Positions 9,034 through 18,084 of a stretch of 50,105 nt of DNA are shown in pieces. Within the stretch, counting starts at the first letter, position 1, and every line of letters starts with the position of its first letter. The notes below the pieces were generated by a model, which was not told the DNA's origin, searched no databases, and worked only from the letters and a program-made list of their open reading frames with translations. This stretch comes from Carnobacterium sp. 17-4. Lineage in GTDB: Bacteria; Bacillota; Bacilli; Lactobacillales; Carnobacteriaceae. Both the position numbers and the translations under genes were made by a program. Location of the stretch: the NCBI RefSeq assembly GCF_000195575.1, contig NC_015390.1, positions 1 through 50,105 on the forward strand, read 5' to 3'.

Positions 9034-9717
9034 ATGATACTTGAAAAAATAAAAAATGGATTAATTGTTTCCTGTCAAGCCTTAGAAAATGAACCGCTAC
9101 ATAGTTCCTTTATTATGTCTAGGATGGCTAAGGCAGCGGAGGAAGGTGGCGCAGCGGGAATTCGAGCTAATGGTGTAGAAGATATTATTGCTATCAGAAA
9201 AGAAACAAATTTACCGATTATTGGCATTATTAAACAAGACTATGAAGATTCTGATGTATACATAACTCCAACCACTAAAGAAGTTAATGCATTATTGGGA
9301 ACAGATTGTGAAATTATCGCTTTAGATGGCACAAACAGGACTAGACCATTTGAAACATCCTTGAGTGAATTAGTAGATCAAATTCATGACGCAGGAAGAT
9401 TGGCTATGGCGGACATTTCTATTTTGGAGGAGGCTATTGCTGCAGAAAAAATAGGTTTTGATTTGGTATCTACAACAATGGCAGGATATACAAATTATTC
9501 TGGAAACTTGGATGAACCAGCATTTGGTTTGATTAAGAAAATAAAAGAAAATATCCATTTACCTGTAATCATGGAAGGTCATACACGATCACCTGAACAT
9601 GTTAAACAGGGATTACAATTGGGTGCCTTTGCTGTGGTCGTTGGGTCTATTATCACTAGACCTCAATACATTACCAAACTATATACGGATATTATAAAGG
9701 AGACAAAATGGATATAA
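9034..9717 (+). CDS. nanE: N-acetylmannosamine-6-phosphate 2-epimerase
   Basis: A 227-residue TIM-barrel enzyme that converts ManNAc-6-phosphate to GlcNAc-6-phosphate in amino-sugar catabolism. Family marks include the start LIVSCQALENEPLH, GGAAGIRANG, the IGIIKQDY stretch, MADIS, STTMAGYT, and the C-terminal phosphate-binding GAFAVVVGSIITRP. The length is typical for NanE. It has a strong GAGAGGGG site and overlaps the next gene by 10 bases. No sialic-acid lyase or ManNAc kinase accompanies it here; the adjacent EIIC may bring in a phosphorylated amino sugar directly. Confidence 0.93.
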   Translation: MILEKIKNGLIVSCQALENEPLHSSFIMSRMAKAAEEGGAAGIRANGVEDIIAIRKETNLPIIGIIKQDYEDSDVYITPTTKEVNALLGTDCEIIALDGTNRTRPFETSLSELVDQIHDAGRLAMADISILEEAIAAEKIGFDLVSTTMAGYTNYSGNLDEPAFGLIKKIKENIHLPVIMEGHTRSPEHVKQGLQLGAFAVVVGSIITRPQYITKLYTDIIKETKWI

Positions 9718-10496
9718 GAAAAGAAAAATTATTTTTTTGTGATTTAGATGGTGTTTTGGTGCAAAGTGATGGAACAATTAAGATAGGAGATATAGAAAAA
9801 ATAAAAGAATTTGTCAATGACGGTGGTATATTTATTATTTGTACGGGACGCTTAGATCAAGACATTGAATATGTAGAAAAAAAATTAGGAATTAAAGGTA
9901 GTTTTCGGATTAGCCAAAATGGAGCAGTTATTAAAACTAAAGATGATAAAGTAATTTTCCACAAGAAGATTGCTAAAGATTATGTAGGTGTATTGAATAA
10001 TATCTTATCTCATCATGAAGTACGAACTGAAATTAATGATCTCCAAAATCGATATTATCCTAGCCCGAGAAATCCAGAAAACATTGCAGAATTTATAGAT
10101 ACATCTATAGTAAAAGAAAATTTATTTGATTATGCATTAAAAAATTTGAATCCTACAATCTATCTTAATTTTGGGGAAGAAGCTCAATTTGAGATAATAA
10201 AAAAAGAAATTCAAGTAGCTTTAGGTGCTGAAATTTCTATTGTACAAACGAGCCCCACTTCTTTGGAAATTTTTTCAAAAGAAGCTTCAAAAGGGAATGC
10301 TGCAAAATATATTTCTTTACAATTAAATATAGACAAAGAGAATATTGTAGCAGCAGGAGATGCTGAAAGTGATATTACAATGTTCCAATATGCTGGAAAT
10401 TCTTTCGCTGTTGGGGAACATTGCGATAAAAAGGTGATAAAAGCTGCTGATTATCATGTTTGTGGTATAGAAGAACTACTCACTAGCTATATTTAG
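9708..10496 (+). CDS. HAD-family sugar phosphatase (Cof type)
   Basis: A 262-residue haloacid-dehalogenase-fold hydrolase. Motif I FFCDLDGVL holds nucleophile Asp12 and Asp14. Motif II CTGR lies near residue 46, and motif IV GDAESDITMF near residue 220. The large insertion between motifs II and III is a Cof-type cap. Members dephosphorylate sugar phosphates or similar small metabolites in the cytoplasm. The gene overlaps nanE, so the two are translated together. The true substrate is unknown, but context suggests an amino-sugar phosphate. Confidence 0.88.
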   Translation: MDIRKEKLFFCDLDGVLVQSDGTIKIGDIEKIKEFVNDGGIFIICTGRLDQDIEYVEKKLGIKGSFRISQNGAVIKTKDDKVIFHKKIAKDYVGVLNNILSHHEVRTEINDLQNRYYPSPRNPENIAEFIDTSIVKENLFDYALKNLNPTIYLNFGEEAQFEIIKKEIQVALGAEISIVQTSPTSLEIFSKEASKGNAAKYISLQLNIDKENIVAAGDAESDITMFQYAGNSFAVGEHCDKKVIKAADYHVCGIEELLTSYI

Positions 10497-10523
10497 AAAA
10501 TACTAGGAAGGAGTATAACTATT

Positions 10524-12041
10524 TTGAAAATTATTTATTTACCATTAGATGAGCGTCCTTGTAACACGACTTATCCCAAGCAAGCATCAGAAGTAGCTTC
10601 TGATTGGACAATTATTACACCCAATATAAGACTTTTGGGGCAAAAGAAAAAACAAGGAGACATAAAAGGACTTCGAAAATTTTTGTTAAAAGAATCTAGT
10701 GATGCAGATGCAGCAGTCATTTCAACTGAAATGCTCGCTTATGGAGGGTTACTACCATCGCGTTTACACGCTTCTGATGAAGAAATCATTATAAACTACG
10801 AGAAAACAATACGACAACTAAAGTCTCAAAATGAAAATTTGAAACTTTATGTATCTAATCTTATTATGCGAACACCACGTTCCAGTAGCAGCGATGAAGA
10901 ACCTGATTATTATGAAGAATATGGAGCAGAAATATTTCAATATGGATGGCTGAAAGACAAGAAAAAACGTGAAGGTTTGTCCAATGAAGAACTTCAACAA
11001 TTCAGTTACGTAAAGACCTATGTTCCCATCGAGCACATACAAGATTATGAAAATAGGCGGAAATTCAATCTTAGAATTAACCAACTAAATATTTCATTAC
11101 TTAATAATAAAATCATTGATTTTCTTGTCATTCCTCAAGATGATGCAGCAGAATTTGGGTACACTGCAATGGACCAAAAAAAGGTTTTCAAATGGCTAGA
11201 TGAAGATTATTCACAAAGTGTCATGATTTATCCTGGGGCTGATGAAGTGGGCTTTAGCTTATTAGCTCGAGCATATAATGAGCAGAAAAAGCAACGACCA
11301 AAAATATTTCCAATTTATTCTTCTACGTTGGGTCCTTATATCATTCCTCTATATGAGGACAGACCAATCAACGAAACTATGAAAGCGCATATAATGGTCA
11401 ATGGATGTGAATTAGTGAATTCTCCGGAAAAAGCAGACATAATACTGGCATATAATACACCAGGTAAAAAAATGCAAGAATCATGGGATCAACTTACCGA
11501 TAACATTGATATAACTTATTCATCATACCGCCACTTACCTACATTTGTTAGAGAGATAGAAAATTACTTAGATAATGGATATCCAGTTATTATAGCAGAT
11601 TCAGCCTACTCGAACGGGGGAGATGGGGAGCTTATAAAGTTATTAGATAGTAAAAAATTGTTGGAAAAATTGTCTAGTTACAAAGGTTGGAACACTAATG
11701 GAAATACATTAGGCAGTACTATTGCAGCAGGTGTATTTGCTTTAGGTGAAGGGAATTCTGAAGCAATAAAACAAAACTTATTAATGCACCTTTTTGATGA
11801 TTTCTTTTATCAAAGCTTGGTTCGTATGGAAGTGACAGAAAATGAACTTCCAAAACTTGGCCTAAATTATTTTGATTTAGGAGAAAAAAAAGAAATTGTG
11901 AGATGCATAATTGAAGAAAAATTAGAGCAACAAAAAAAGACCTTTTTGAAGCAAACTTTTTCAACAGATTCTTATCAAATTTCTGTAGATTTTCCATGGA
12001 ATCGGATGTTTGAGATTTCTTGCCAATTATCAATAAAGTAG
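10524..12041 (+). CDS. DUF4127 family protein
   Basis: A 505-residue protein beginning with the family hallmark LPLDERPCNTTYP. It uses a TTG start at 10524 with AAGGAG 8 bases upstream. Other notable stretches are STEMLAYGGLLPSR, IPQDDAAEFGYTAMDQ, IYPGADEVG, and ADSAYSNGGDGELI followed by GWNTNGNTLGSTIAAG. Those Asp, Asn and Gly clusters look like an active site. DUF4127 proteins are widespread in Firmicutes sugar loci, but I know of no proven activity. The position between the HAD phosphatase and EIIC suggests processing of the imported sugar or glycoside. Confidence 0.85.
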   Translation: MKIIYLPLDERPCNTTYPKQASEVASDWTIITPNIRLLGQKKKQGDIKGLRKFLLKESSDADAAVISTEMLAYGGLLPSRLHASDEEIIINYEKTIRQLKSQNENLKLYVSNLIMRTPRSSSSDEEPDYYEEYGAEIFQYGWLKDKKKREGLSNEELQQFSYVKTYVPIEHIQDYENRRKFNLRINQLNISLLNNKIIDFLVIPQDDAAEFGYTAMDQKKVFKWLDEDYSQSVMIYPGADEVGFSLLARAYNEQKKQRPKIFPIYSSTLGPYIIPLYEDRPINETMKAHIMVNGCELVNSPEKADIILAYNTPGKKMQESWDQLTDNIDITYSSYRHLPTFVREIENYLDNGYPVIIADSAYSNGGDGELIKLLDSKKLLEKLSSYKGWNTNGNTLGSTIAAGVFALGEGNSEAIKQNLLMHLFDDFFYQSLVRMEVTENELPKLGLNYFDLGEKKEIVRCIIEEKLEQQKKTFLKQTFSTDSYQISVDFPWNRMFEISCQLSIK

Positions 12042-12091
12042 CTATAGGTCTTAATTCATCTAATTGTATAATGAAAAGGAGTGAATGATAA

Positions 12092-13384
12092 GTGCTTAAT
12101 GAAGATAATAAATTTGTCAATGGAATGGTGAATGTAGCTAGTAAATTTGCGAACCAAAGGCATATCTCTGCGATAAGAGATGGTTTTATAGAATTAATAC
12201 CCTTGACTATCATCGCATCCTTTTGGGTTTTAATGAATAATATTTTACTAAATCCAGATACAGGATTCTTGCGTTTCATTCCTAATATTGGTATTTTTTC
12301 AGAAATTGGAAACAGCGTGTATAATGCAACACTAGGAATATTAGCAATTTTGATTGCCTTTACAACAGGGAGTCGCTTAGCAAATAGTTATGATCAAGAT
12401 CGTATAGTAGGTGGCTATACAGGTGTTGTTTCCTTCGTGACACTGCTTCCTGCGACGGTAATGGTAACTAGTGTGGATGGAGAGATCTTTGAAGCAGGAG
12501 CAATCTTGACCCAAGGACTGACAAGTGCTACTGGAATGTTTCTTGCAATCATTGCTTCCTTACTCGGGGTTACAATACTATGTAAACTAATCACAATTGA
12601 AAAATTAAAAATCGTGATGCCAGAAAGTGTACCCTCAACAATTGCTAAGTCATTTAATGTACTAATACCTATCTTTCTAACAACATTTATATTGGCGCTA
12701 ATTGAATTTATAATTTTACTTATATTCAAATCTGATATTCCTGATTTGATTACACAATTCTTCCAAGCTCCATTAGTAGGATCAATTCAGTCACTTCCTG
12801 GTATTTTACTTTACGTATTTCTGAGTAATCTACTGTGGGCATTTGGTTTGCATGGGACATCTATTTTAGGTTCCATAGGTGAACCGATTCTTCTAACCTC
12901 GATTCAACAGAACATAGACGCTTTAAAAGCAGGTATTGAATTGCCAAATATAGTTACAAAACCATTCATAGATGCATTTGGATGGATGGGTGGAGGTGGC
13001 AATCTTATTTGCTTGGTGATTGCTATTTTAATAATATCCAAACGTGAAGATTATCGTGCATTGACAAAAGTAGGGCTTATTCCTTCTTTATTCAACATTA
13101 GCGAACCAATGATGTTTGGGTTGCCGGTAGTGTTTAATCCCTTGTTAGCAATCCCTTTAATTTTGGTTCCATCTATTTCTATCAGCGTGGCATACTTAGC
13201 AACTAACATTGGCTTGATAGAGAAAACATCTGTTATGATTCCTTGGACAACCCCGCCAATACTATCAAGTTTCTTAGCAACTGGTGGGGATTGGAAAGCA
13301 GTAGTTCTACAAATTTTATTGATTGTTATTGGGACACTAATTTATATGCCTTTCGTACAGCTGACAAATAAAATTAAAATATAA
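12092..13384 (+). CDS. PTS EIIC, lactose/cellobiose family
   Basis: A 430-residue membrane permease with about ten hydrophobic spans. It resembles CelB-type EIIC proteins (start FANQRHISAIRDGFIELIPLTI, then LWAFGLHGTSILG and FNISEPMMFGLP). It starts at GTG 12092 with AAAAGGAG upstream. It would carry the sugar across the membrane while EIIB phosphorylates it. No EIIA or EIIB of this family is in the window, so partners would have to come from the chromosome. It is the last gene of the nanE operon and is followed by a terminator. Confidence 0.88.
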   Translation: MLNEDNKFVNGMVNVASKFANQRHISAIRDGFIELIPLTIIASFWVLMNNILLNPDTGFLRFIPNIGIFSEIGNSVYNATLGILAILIAFTTGSRLANSYDQDRIVGGYTGVVSFVTLLPATVMVTSVDGEIFEAGAILTQGLTSATGMFLAIIASLLGVTILCKLITIEKLKIVMPESVPSTIAKSFNVLIPIFLTTFILALIEFIILLIFKSDIPDLITQFFQAPLVGSIQSLPGILLYVFLSNLLWAFGLHGTSILGSIGEPILLTSIQQNIDALKAGIELPNIVTKPFIDAFGWMGGGGNLICLVIAILIISKREDYRALTKVGLIPSLFNISEPMMFGLPVVFNPLLAIPLILVPSISISVAYLATNIGLIEKTSVMIPWTTPPILSSFLATGGDWKAVVLQILLIVIGTLIYMPFVQLTNKIKI

Positions 13385-13411
13385 ACAAACTAAAATATAA
13401 ACAAACTAAAA
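13376..13411 (+). repeat. Two-copy tandem repeat at the EIIC stop codon
   Basis: The 16-base unit AAAATATAAACAAACT occurs twice in tandem from the end of the EIIC gene. It looks like a small slippage duplication without effect on the reading frame. Confidence 0.5.
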
Positions 13412-13412
13412 T

Positions 13413-13466
13413 AAAAGAGTTGACACAGTTTGCTAGTTGAAAAATAGCTAACACGTCAACTCTTTT
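13413..13466 (+). terminator. Terminator between EIIC and rpiR-type gene
   Basis: AAAAGAGTTGAC pairs with GTCAACTCTTTT, leaving a 30-base loop, and is followed by T residues. The regulator downstream therefore probably has its own promoter. Confidence 0.75.
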
Positions 13467-13533
13467 TCTCTATGGAGTATTCCAACTGTGTGTTAAAATA
13501 AATAAGTAAATAAGAGAAGAAAGAGGAAAAATA

Positions 13534-14361
13534 ATGAATTTATTGGCAAAAATAAACAGTTTTTTCCCCTCATTAACTAAATCCGAACAAAAAGTTGCTC
13601 AGTTTATATTAGCAAATCCAGATAAAATTGAAGTAATCTCCATTCAGGAATTGGCAAAACAAGCAAAAGTTGGAGAGAGTACTATTGTTCGCTTCACAAG
13701 AAAAATTGGATTTGATGGGTATCAACAATTCAAATTAGAGCTAGTTAAGAATCAATTAAGAGAAGCACTTCCTTATATGGATGAAAAAAAAGGAGATTCT
13801 TGGATTGTTCAGCAACAATTACAAGAAATTTTAATAAATACACAACAATTTTTAAATGAGCAAGAAGAAAAATTGAACTGTATTGCAGAAAACATATCGA
13901 AAGCTGAGTGTATCTACTTGTTTGCGGTTGGTAACTCAGGAACTCTTGCAGCGGATTGTGCAAATCGTTTTATACGTATCGGTAAAAAAGCAATCTTTCA
14001 TTCAGATTCACATATACAAGCAATAAATGCTTCTGTAATGACCAATAAAGATGTTGCTTTTGCTATTACTGTTTCTGGAAATACAAAAGACGTACTGTTG
14101 AACCTAAATATTGCGTCCGAGACCGGGGCATTTCTTGCTGCTATTACAAATTACTCGAACTCTAGCGTGACTAATTTGACAGAAAATGCGCTTGTCTGTT
14201 CACCAAAAGAGTATTCTTCTGTTTACGTTTCTTTTGCTTCAAAGGTCTCTCAAATGTATACTATGGACGTATTGTTTAGAAAAATTGTAGATTTGGATAA
14301 AGAAAAAATACAATCGTTGAGAAACAAGACTAATAATGCATTGATTGATCGCTTGATTTAA
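13534..14361 (+). CDS. RpiR/MurR-family transcriptional regulator
   Basis: A 275-residue regulator with an N-terminal HTH_6 domain (about 1-77, including IQELAKQAKVGESTIVRFTRKIGF) and a C-terminal SIS sugar-phosphate-binding domain (about 115-245, with FAVGNSGTLAADCANRFIRIG and AITVSGNTKD). Such proteins sense phosphorylated sugars, often MurNAc-6-P, GlcNAc-6-P or related compounds. It lies after the nanE-HAD-DUF4127-EIIC operon and most likely controls it. AGAGG precedes the ATG by about 7 bases. Confidence 0.9.
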   Translation: MNLLAKINSFFPSLTKSEQKVAQFILANPDKIEVISIQELAKQAKVGESTIVRFTRKIGFDGYQQFKLELVKNQLREALPYMDEKKGDSWIVQQQLQEILINTQQFLNEQEEKLNCIAENISKAECIYLFAVGNSGTLAADCANRFIRIGKKAIFHSDSHIQAINASVMTNKDVAFAITVSGNTKDVLLNLNIASETGAFLAAITNYSNSSVTNLTENALVCSPKEYSSVYVSFASKVSQMYTMDVLFRKIVDLDKEKIQSLRNKTNNALIDRLI

Positions 14362-14555
14362 ATTTAAAAGACAGATATCTAAAACTAATTTGGTAATTAT
14401 CTATTGTCTTTACTAACCTGAATGATTCATACTTTTTAAAAAAATAACAAATTGTATGTTTTTTACTTCGTTCATATCAGTAGGTTGCTACTTTCACTTG
14501 TTTTACTTAAAATTTCTAAGCTACTATTTTTTTGTCGGGAAATAAAGATTTCCAG

Positions 14556-14589
14556 GCAGACTAATTCCTTAAAATTAGTCTGCTTTTTT
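14556..14589 (+). terminator. Terminator downstream of the RpiR-type gene
   Basis: GCAGACTAAT pairs with ATTAGTCTGC around an 8-base loop and is followed by TTTTTT. Confidence 0.75.
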
Positions 14590-14624
14590 AAATTTTTGAA
14601 ATAGGTGTAAGTGCTACTGCCATT

Positions 14625-14850
14625 TAAAATGCTGGATATTCTACAAGATTTTATAAAAGAGTTCTTGGTAAACATGATAGGAACTGAGTTAAAAAAATGT
14701 CTTTCTTCCAGAATGAAAAAGTTTACCACATACTTTAAATAAGAAGAAACGAAGAGTGCGTATGAAATTGACGATGTTATAAGCTAATAACCTTACCATC
14801 ATACGGACATTATGGTCAAAAATTTCAGTTTTAAAATTATTGACCATAAA
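14625..14850 (-). pseudogene. C-terminal remnant of an IS1380-family transposase
   Basis: Read on the minus strand, one frame gives MMVRLLAYNIVNFIRTLRF followed by LFKVCGKLFHSGRKTFF and a stop. After a frameshift, LSSYHVYQELFYKIL followed by a stop and NIQ continues. These match the characteristic end of IS1380-type transposases (arginine and lysine-rich tail, then S-S-x-V-Y). At least one frameshift and one internal stop make it non-functional, and no terminal inverted repeats are visible. Confidence 0.7.
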
Positions 14851-14879
14851 ATATTGTACTTTTACAATCAGTGTTTTGG

Positions 14880-15231
14880 CCTTACTGGTCGATCAGTCTG
14901 CTTTACACATGAACGCTGCTTCTTTAAAAGTAAATAAATTGGGTAGATCGCGCTCATTGGAAGGGTGATCCAAGACAGTTGATTGTCATTTCGATAAATG
15001 GAATAATAGCTATTAGGCGTCAGATACTTTGGACATTTCGTAGGAGGACGTCAAGGTACCCTTAATAAATTTATATTCTTTTCCTTTATAGTAACCATAT
15101 TCCACGCATTAATCTTTAAATAAAATATTTTCATCTTGAATAACTAACATATTTCTCATATCATTTGATGGAGCAAGTGAGTTCTGCCTTTGGATGGGTT
15201 GTGGTGACTTTAATTCTTCAGGATAATTCAT
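14880..15231 (-). pseudogene. N-terminal remnant of an ISL3-family-like transposase
   Basis: On the minus strand an ATG at 15231 opens MNYPEELKSPQPIQRQNSL and later NMLVIQDENILFKD. After a stop and a frameshift, a cysteine-containing stretch TKCPKYLTPNS and then LPMSAIYPIYLLLKKQRSC follow. The zinc-finger-like start with an LKKQR motif is like ISL3 transposases. It abuts the IS1380 remnant, so two decayed elements lie back to back between the sugar islands. Confidence 0.55.
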
Positions 15232-15361
15232 TTATTTTCTATTTAGACAAGCATAAAGGAATACCTTTTATCGGTCTCCTAAATAAAAAAAAACCTAAGA
15301 TACTTAAAAAATAAGTACCTTAAACTTTTCTCTAAAACATTTATATAATTTTTAAACGCTT

Positions 15362-16102
15362 CTAGTTAAACTCATAATGAATCGAGTCTTTATATTTTTC
15401 ATATAACTCTTGGTTCAATTGATCTCCTCCGTCTAAGTTAGCAGAATAAAAAATAGGTGGATATTCTACTCCATTTTCTATTAGTTTTTTACAAACTTCC
15501 ACTATAATAGTATTGAGAATAGTTGCACCAATTACTGTAGATGAAGCACCTACCTTTTGCTCGATACCTTCTATATCACAACAGCCATCCCCTATGTCGC
15601 CATGATTATCAATCACAATATCTGACACTTCAAACAGACGTTTTCCAGAAGAATGGCGACTAGTTATTGACTTGGAATATGTCAAATTAGTAATACTTAA
15701 TATTTCTACACCTTTTTCTTTTGCTTCAATTGCTAAATCAATTATTATAGGGTTTCTACCAGAAACCGAATGGAGTATTAAAACATCCCCCTCTTTGAAA
15801 TTTACAGTACTAGCTAGCACTTTCCCGTAACCTTCTAGTCTTTCCATTTTACTAGTAAAAGTAATAGGAGAACGATCTAACATGACTTCTCGTCCAAATA
15901 TAGGATTTATAGTCATCATTCCACCTGCACGATAATATAATTCTTGCACTAATATACCGGCATGGCTTGCTCCAAATGCATATACAGATTTTTTCTCTAA
16001 GTTTGCTTTTGTTATTAAATCAATTGCCTTCTCTACACTCTCATTTTCTTCTTTAGCAACTATCTTTAATAGTTCACTAATTTTTTCCATATATTGAAAC
16101 AT
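15362..16102 (-). CDS. SIS-domain phosphosugar-binding protein
   Basis: A 246-residue SIS protein with the sugar-phosphate-binding stretch YAFGASHAGILVQELYYRAGG and a second motif HSVSGRN. Family members isomerise, cleave or bind aldose and ketose phosphates. It is the last gene of a minus-strand operon after ascorbate-type EIIC and begins one base after that gene ends. It probably acts on the phosphorylated import product, possibly an amino-sugar acid. No HTH domain is present, so it is an enzyme or sensor rather than a DNA-binding regulator. Confidence 0.85.
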   Translation of the reverse strand: MFQYMEKISELLKIVAKEENESVEKAIDLITKANLEKKSVYAFGASHAGILVQELYYRAGGMMTINPIFGREVMLDRSPITFTSKMERLEGYGKVLASTVNFKEGDVLILHSVSGRNPIIIDLAIEAKEKGVEILSITNLTYSKSITSRHSSGKRLFEVSDIVIDNHGDIGDGCCDIEGIEQKVGASSTVIGATILNTIIVEVCKKLIENGVEYPPIFYSANLDGGDQLNQELYEKYKDSIHYEFN

Positions 16103-16103
16103 T

Positions 16104-17354
16104 TTAAAATCCTCCTAATAACTCACTAATTCCTCTTCCTAATATTCCCCATAGGGAAAGATCATTACCACCAAAAATTAATATCCAGTTTTGAATAGTT
16201 GAGCTAAAAACTACTGCTGAAAGACCTACTAAAACTACCATTACGATAGAAGCTACCGCTGTTCCTATAATAGCTCCTCTTAAACCACCTTGTCCCTCCC
16301 CAATTACTGCTGCTCCTCCACACTCAAAGAAGCTAGTAATAATAAGTGGAACGATTAATACTCCAAAAATATTAAAACTATCTGCAATGATAACCACTAT
16401 TGTAGAGGTAATCATCGCTACGATAAATCCAATTATTACAGCATTTGGTTTGTAGTTAAATAAAATAGGGACATCAAATGCTGGCTTAGCTCCAGGAACG
16501 ACTTTCTCAGCAATTCCTTGAAAAGCAGGTACAATTTGATTAATTAATAAGCGTACACCATATAACATCACTAGTAGTCCCGCTCCAAAATTTAATCCAG
16601 CTTCTATTGAAAATAATATTAGACTACCATCTTCAGGTATTAGACCTGGTGCAATAATCCCCATTACTAAATTCATCAAAAATAGGACTAGACCTCCCGT
16701 AATAGAAATCTCTCTGAAGAAAGACAAGTTTTCAGGTACATTAATATCTTCTGTTGACTTCTCTTTATTGCCAACTCGCTTAGCAACAAAACCAGATATT
16801 AGAGATAATATTCCCGTTGGATGTCCAATCAAGAATGATTCATCACCTGTAGCATCCCAGACATATTTCCTCATAATCCATGGCATAAATGACCAATAAC
16901 AAGCTGACAATACAGCCGCAACAACAATCAATAATAACCCACTCAGTCCTGCTTCAACTCCAGCTGCAACAAAAACGAATGGGAACCACCAAAGCATATG
17001 TCCAGTTAAGAAAATTGTTTTTACAGGCGTAAAGCGCGCAATTAGCAGATGAATGATAAGTCCAACAAACATTGCTAAACCAACAGTTCCACCATATTCA
17101 GCTGTGAAGGTTATATCAGATAATCCCTCTGTCACTTCAACTCCTAGTTGTGATTGTACTGCAGCGTTGATTGGTGCAATAGTTCCAACCAGCATATTTA
17201 CTCCTGCAGTAAGAATAACCATACCAAATGCTGCTGTTAAAGTGCCTTTAACAACTTCTGAAAATGTTTTTCTTTGGATAATTAGACCAATCATTGCAAT
17301 AATTCCTAACAAAACCGGTGGATTTTTTAATATGTTCTCTGCAATAAACCACAT
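16104..17354 (-). CDS. PTS ascorbate-family EIIC (UlaA/SgaT type)
   Basis: A 416-residue membrane permease with about ten to eleven spans and the family pattern of UlaA: the FSEVVKGTLTAAFGMVILTAGVN-like start (about 30-55), GHMLWWFPFVFVAAG, FIAGHPTG-like LIGHPTG, and ECGGAAVIGEGQGG near residue 340. It transports its sugar while the neighbouring EIIB phosphorylates it. EIIA, EIIB and EIIC are all present in order upstream, so this PTS is complete, unlike the nanE-linked one. The substrate could be ascorbate or another acidic sugar. Confidence 0.9.
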   Translation of the reverse strand: MWFIAENILKNPPVLLGIIAMIGLIIQRKTFSEVVKGTLTAAFGMVILTAGVNMLVGTIAPINAAVQSQLGVEVTEGLSDITFTAEYGGTVGLAMFVGLIIHLLIARFTPVKTIFLTGHMLWWFPFVFVAAGVEAGLSGLLLIVVAAVLSACYWSFMPWIMRKYVWDATGDESFLIGHPTGILSLISGFVAKRVGNKEKSTEDINVPENLSFFREISITGGLVLFLMNLVMGIIAPGLIPEDGSLILFSIEAGLNFGAGLLVMLYGVRLLINQIVPAFQGIAEKVVPGAKPAFDVPILFNYKPNAVIIGFIVAMITSTIVVIIADSFNIFGVLIVPLIITSFFECGGAAVIGEGQGGLRGAIIGTAVASIVMVVLVGLSAVVFSSTIQNWILIFGGNDLSLWGILGRGISELLGGF

Positions 17355-17357
17355 TTT

Positions 17358-17639
17358 TTAGCCCTCCTTTTCTGACAAGAATTTTTCCATTTGGCTTTTA
17401 ACTTCTTCTTTATCCATATATTTTTTTACAGGATAAACAGGATTTTTTACTGAATTACTTAACTCTGTTGCTAATTCTTTACTAGTAAAATAGACATCTG
17501 CAGCCTCCGCTTTAGCAGATGATAAATCAGTATTTTCTACAGTTGCCTTAATTCCCATCTCTTTAACTACTTTATCTATCGTCATTTTTAAAACCATAGA
17601 ACTACCTACTCCAAAACCACAAACTGCTAAAATTTTCAT
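17358..17639 (-). CDS. PTS ascorbate-type EIIB (UlaB/SgaB type)
   Basis: A 93-residue phosphocarrier starting MKILAVCGFGVGSSM, with Cys7 as the phosphorylated residue in a P-loop-like turn. A longer frame begins at 17690, but AGGAGG lies 7 bases before the ATG at 17639 and the family begins here. It accepts phosphate from the EIIA encoded upstream and passes it to the sugar in EIIC. Confidence 0.9.
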   Translation of the reverse strand: MKILAVCGFGVGSSMVLKMTIDKVVKEMGIKATVENTDLSSAKAEAADVYFTSKELATELSNSVKNPVYPVKKYMDKEEVKSQMEKFLSEKEG

Positions 17640-17652
17640 TGTTTTTCCTCCT

Positions 17653-18084
17653 CTAATTAAATAACTCAATAATATCTTTTTTTTGTCCATTTAAAATTGT
17701 TTGGTACTTGTTTTTATCCATGAAAATCGCTATAACATCTTGTAAGCCTTTCAAATGACTTTGGCTATCCTCTGCAGCGAGTATCAAAAATATTTTTACA
17801 GGTTTTCCTTCTAAGTCAATTTCATTTCTTGTCACAAGTAAACTCATACTCTGTTGATTAACACCTTCACCAGGTTTAGCATGCATTAAAGCAAAGTAGT
17901 CAGTTAAAACCATGTATGGTCCATTATCTTGTACACTTGAAATCATGTTTTCTACATAAATATGAGAAATTAAATTTTCTTTTATTAAAGGCTCACTTGC
18001 TATTTCTACGGCTTGCTTCCAGTTTTCCACATAATCAATTACCTTAATATGATTTTCAGATAATAATTCTTGTAGGTCTTTCAT
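17653..18084 (-). CDS. PTS ascorbate/mannitol-type EIIA (UlaC type)
   Basis: A 143-residue EIIA protein of the PTS_EIIA_2 fold. The phosphorylated histidine is His68 in YFALMHAKPGEGV, matching the ALPHARPEDGV-type motif. A usual proline is replaced by Met before the histidine. It overlaps the regulator stop by four bases and precedes EIIB, so transcription runs regulator, EIIA, EIIB, EIIC, SIS. Confidence 0.88.
   Translation of the reverse strand: MKDLQELLSENHIKVIDYVENWKQAVEIASEPLIKENLISHIYVENMISSVQDNGPYMVLTDYFALMHAKPGEGVNQQSMSLLVTRNEIDLEGKPVKIFLILAAEDSQSHLKGLQDVIAIFMDKNKYQTILNGQKKDIIELFN

Noticed and set aside
11719-12279. A 186-codon minus-strand frame
   Set aside because: It lies opposite the DUF4127 and EIIC genes, crosses their intergenic gap and has no start signal.
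14472-14729. An 85-codon minus-strand frame
   Set aside because: It overlaps the frameshifted IS1380-type remnant and the terminator, and is better explained by that decayed gene.
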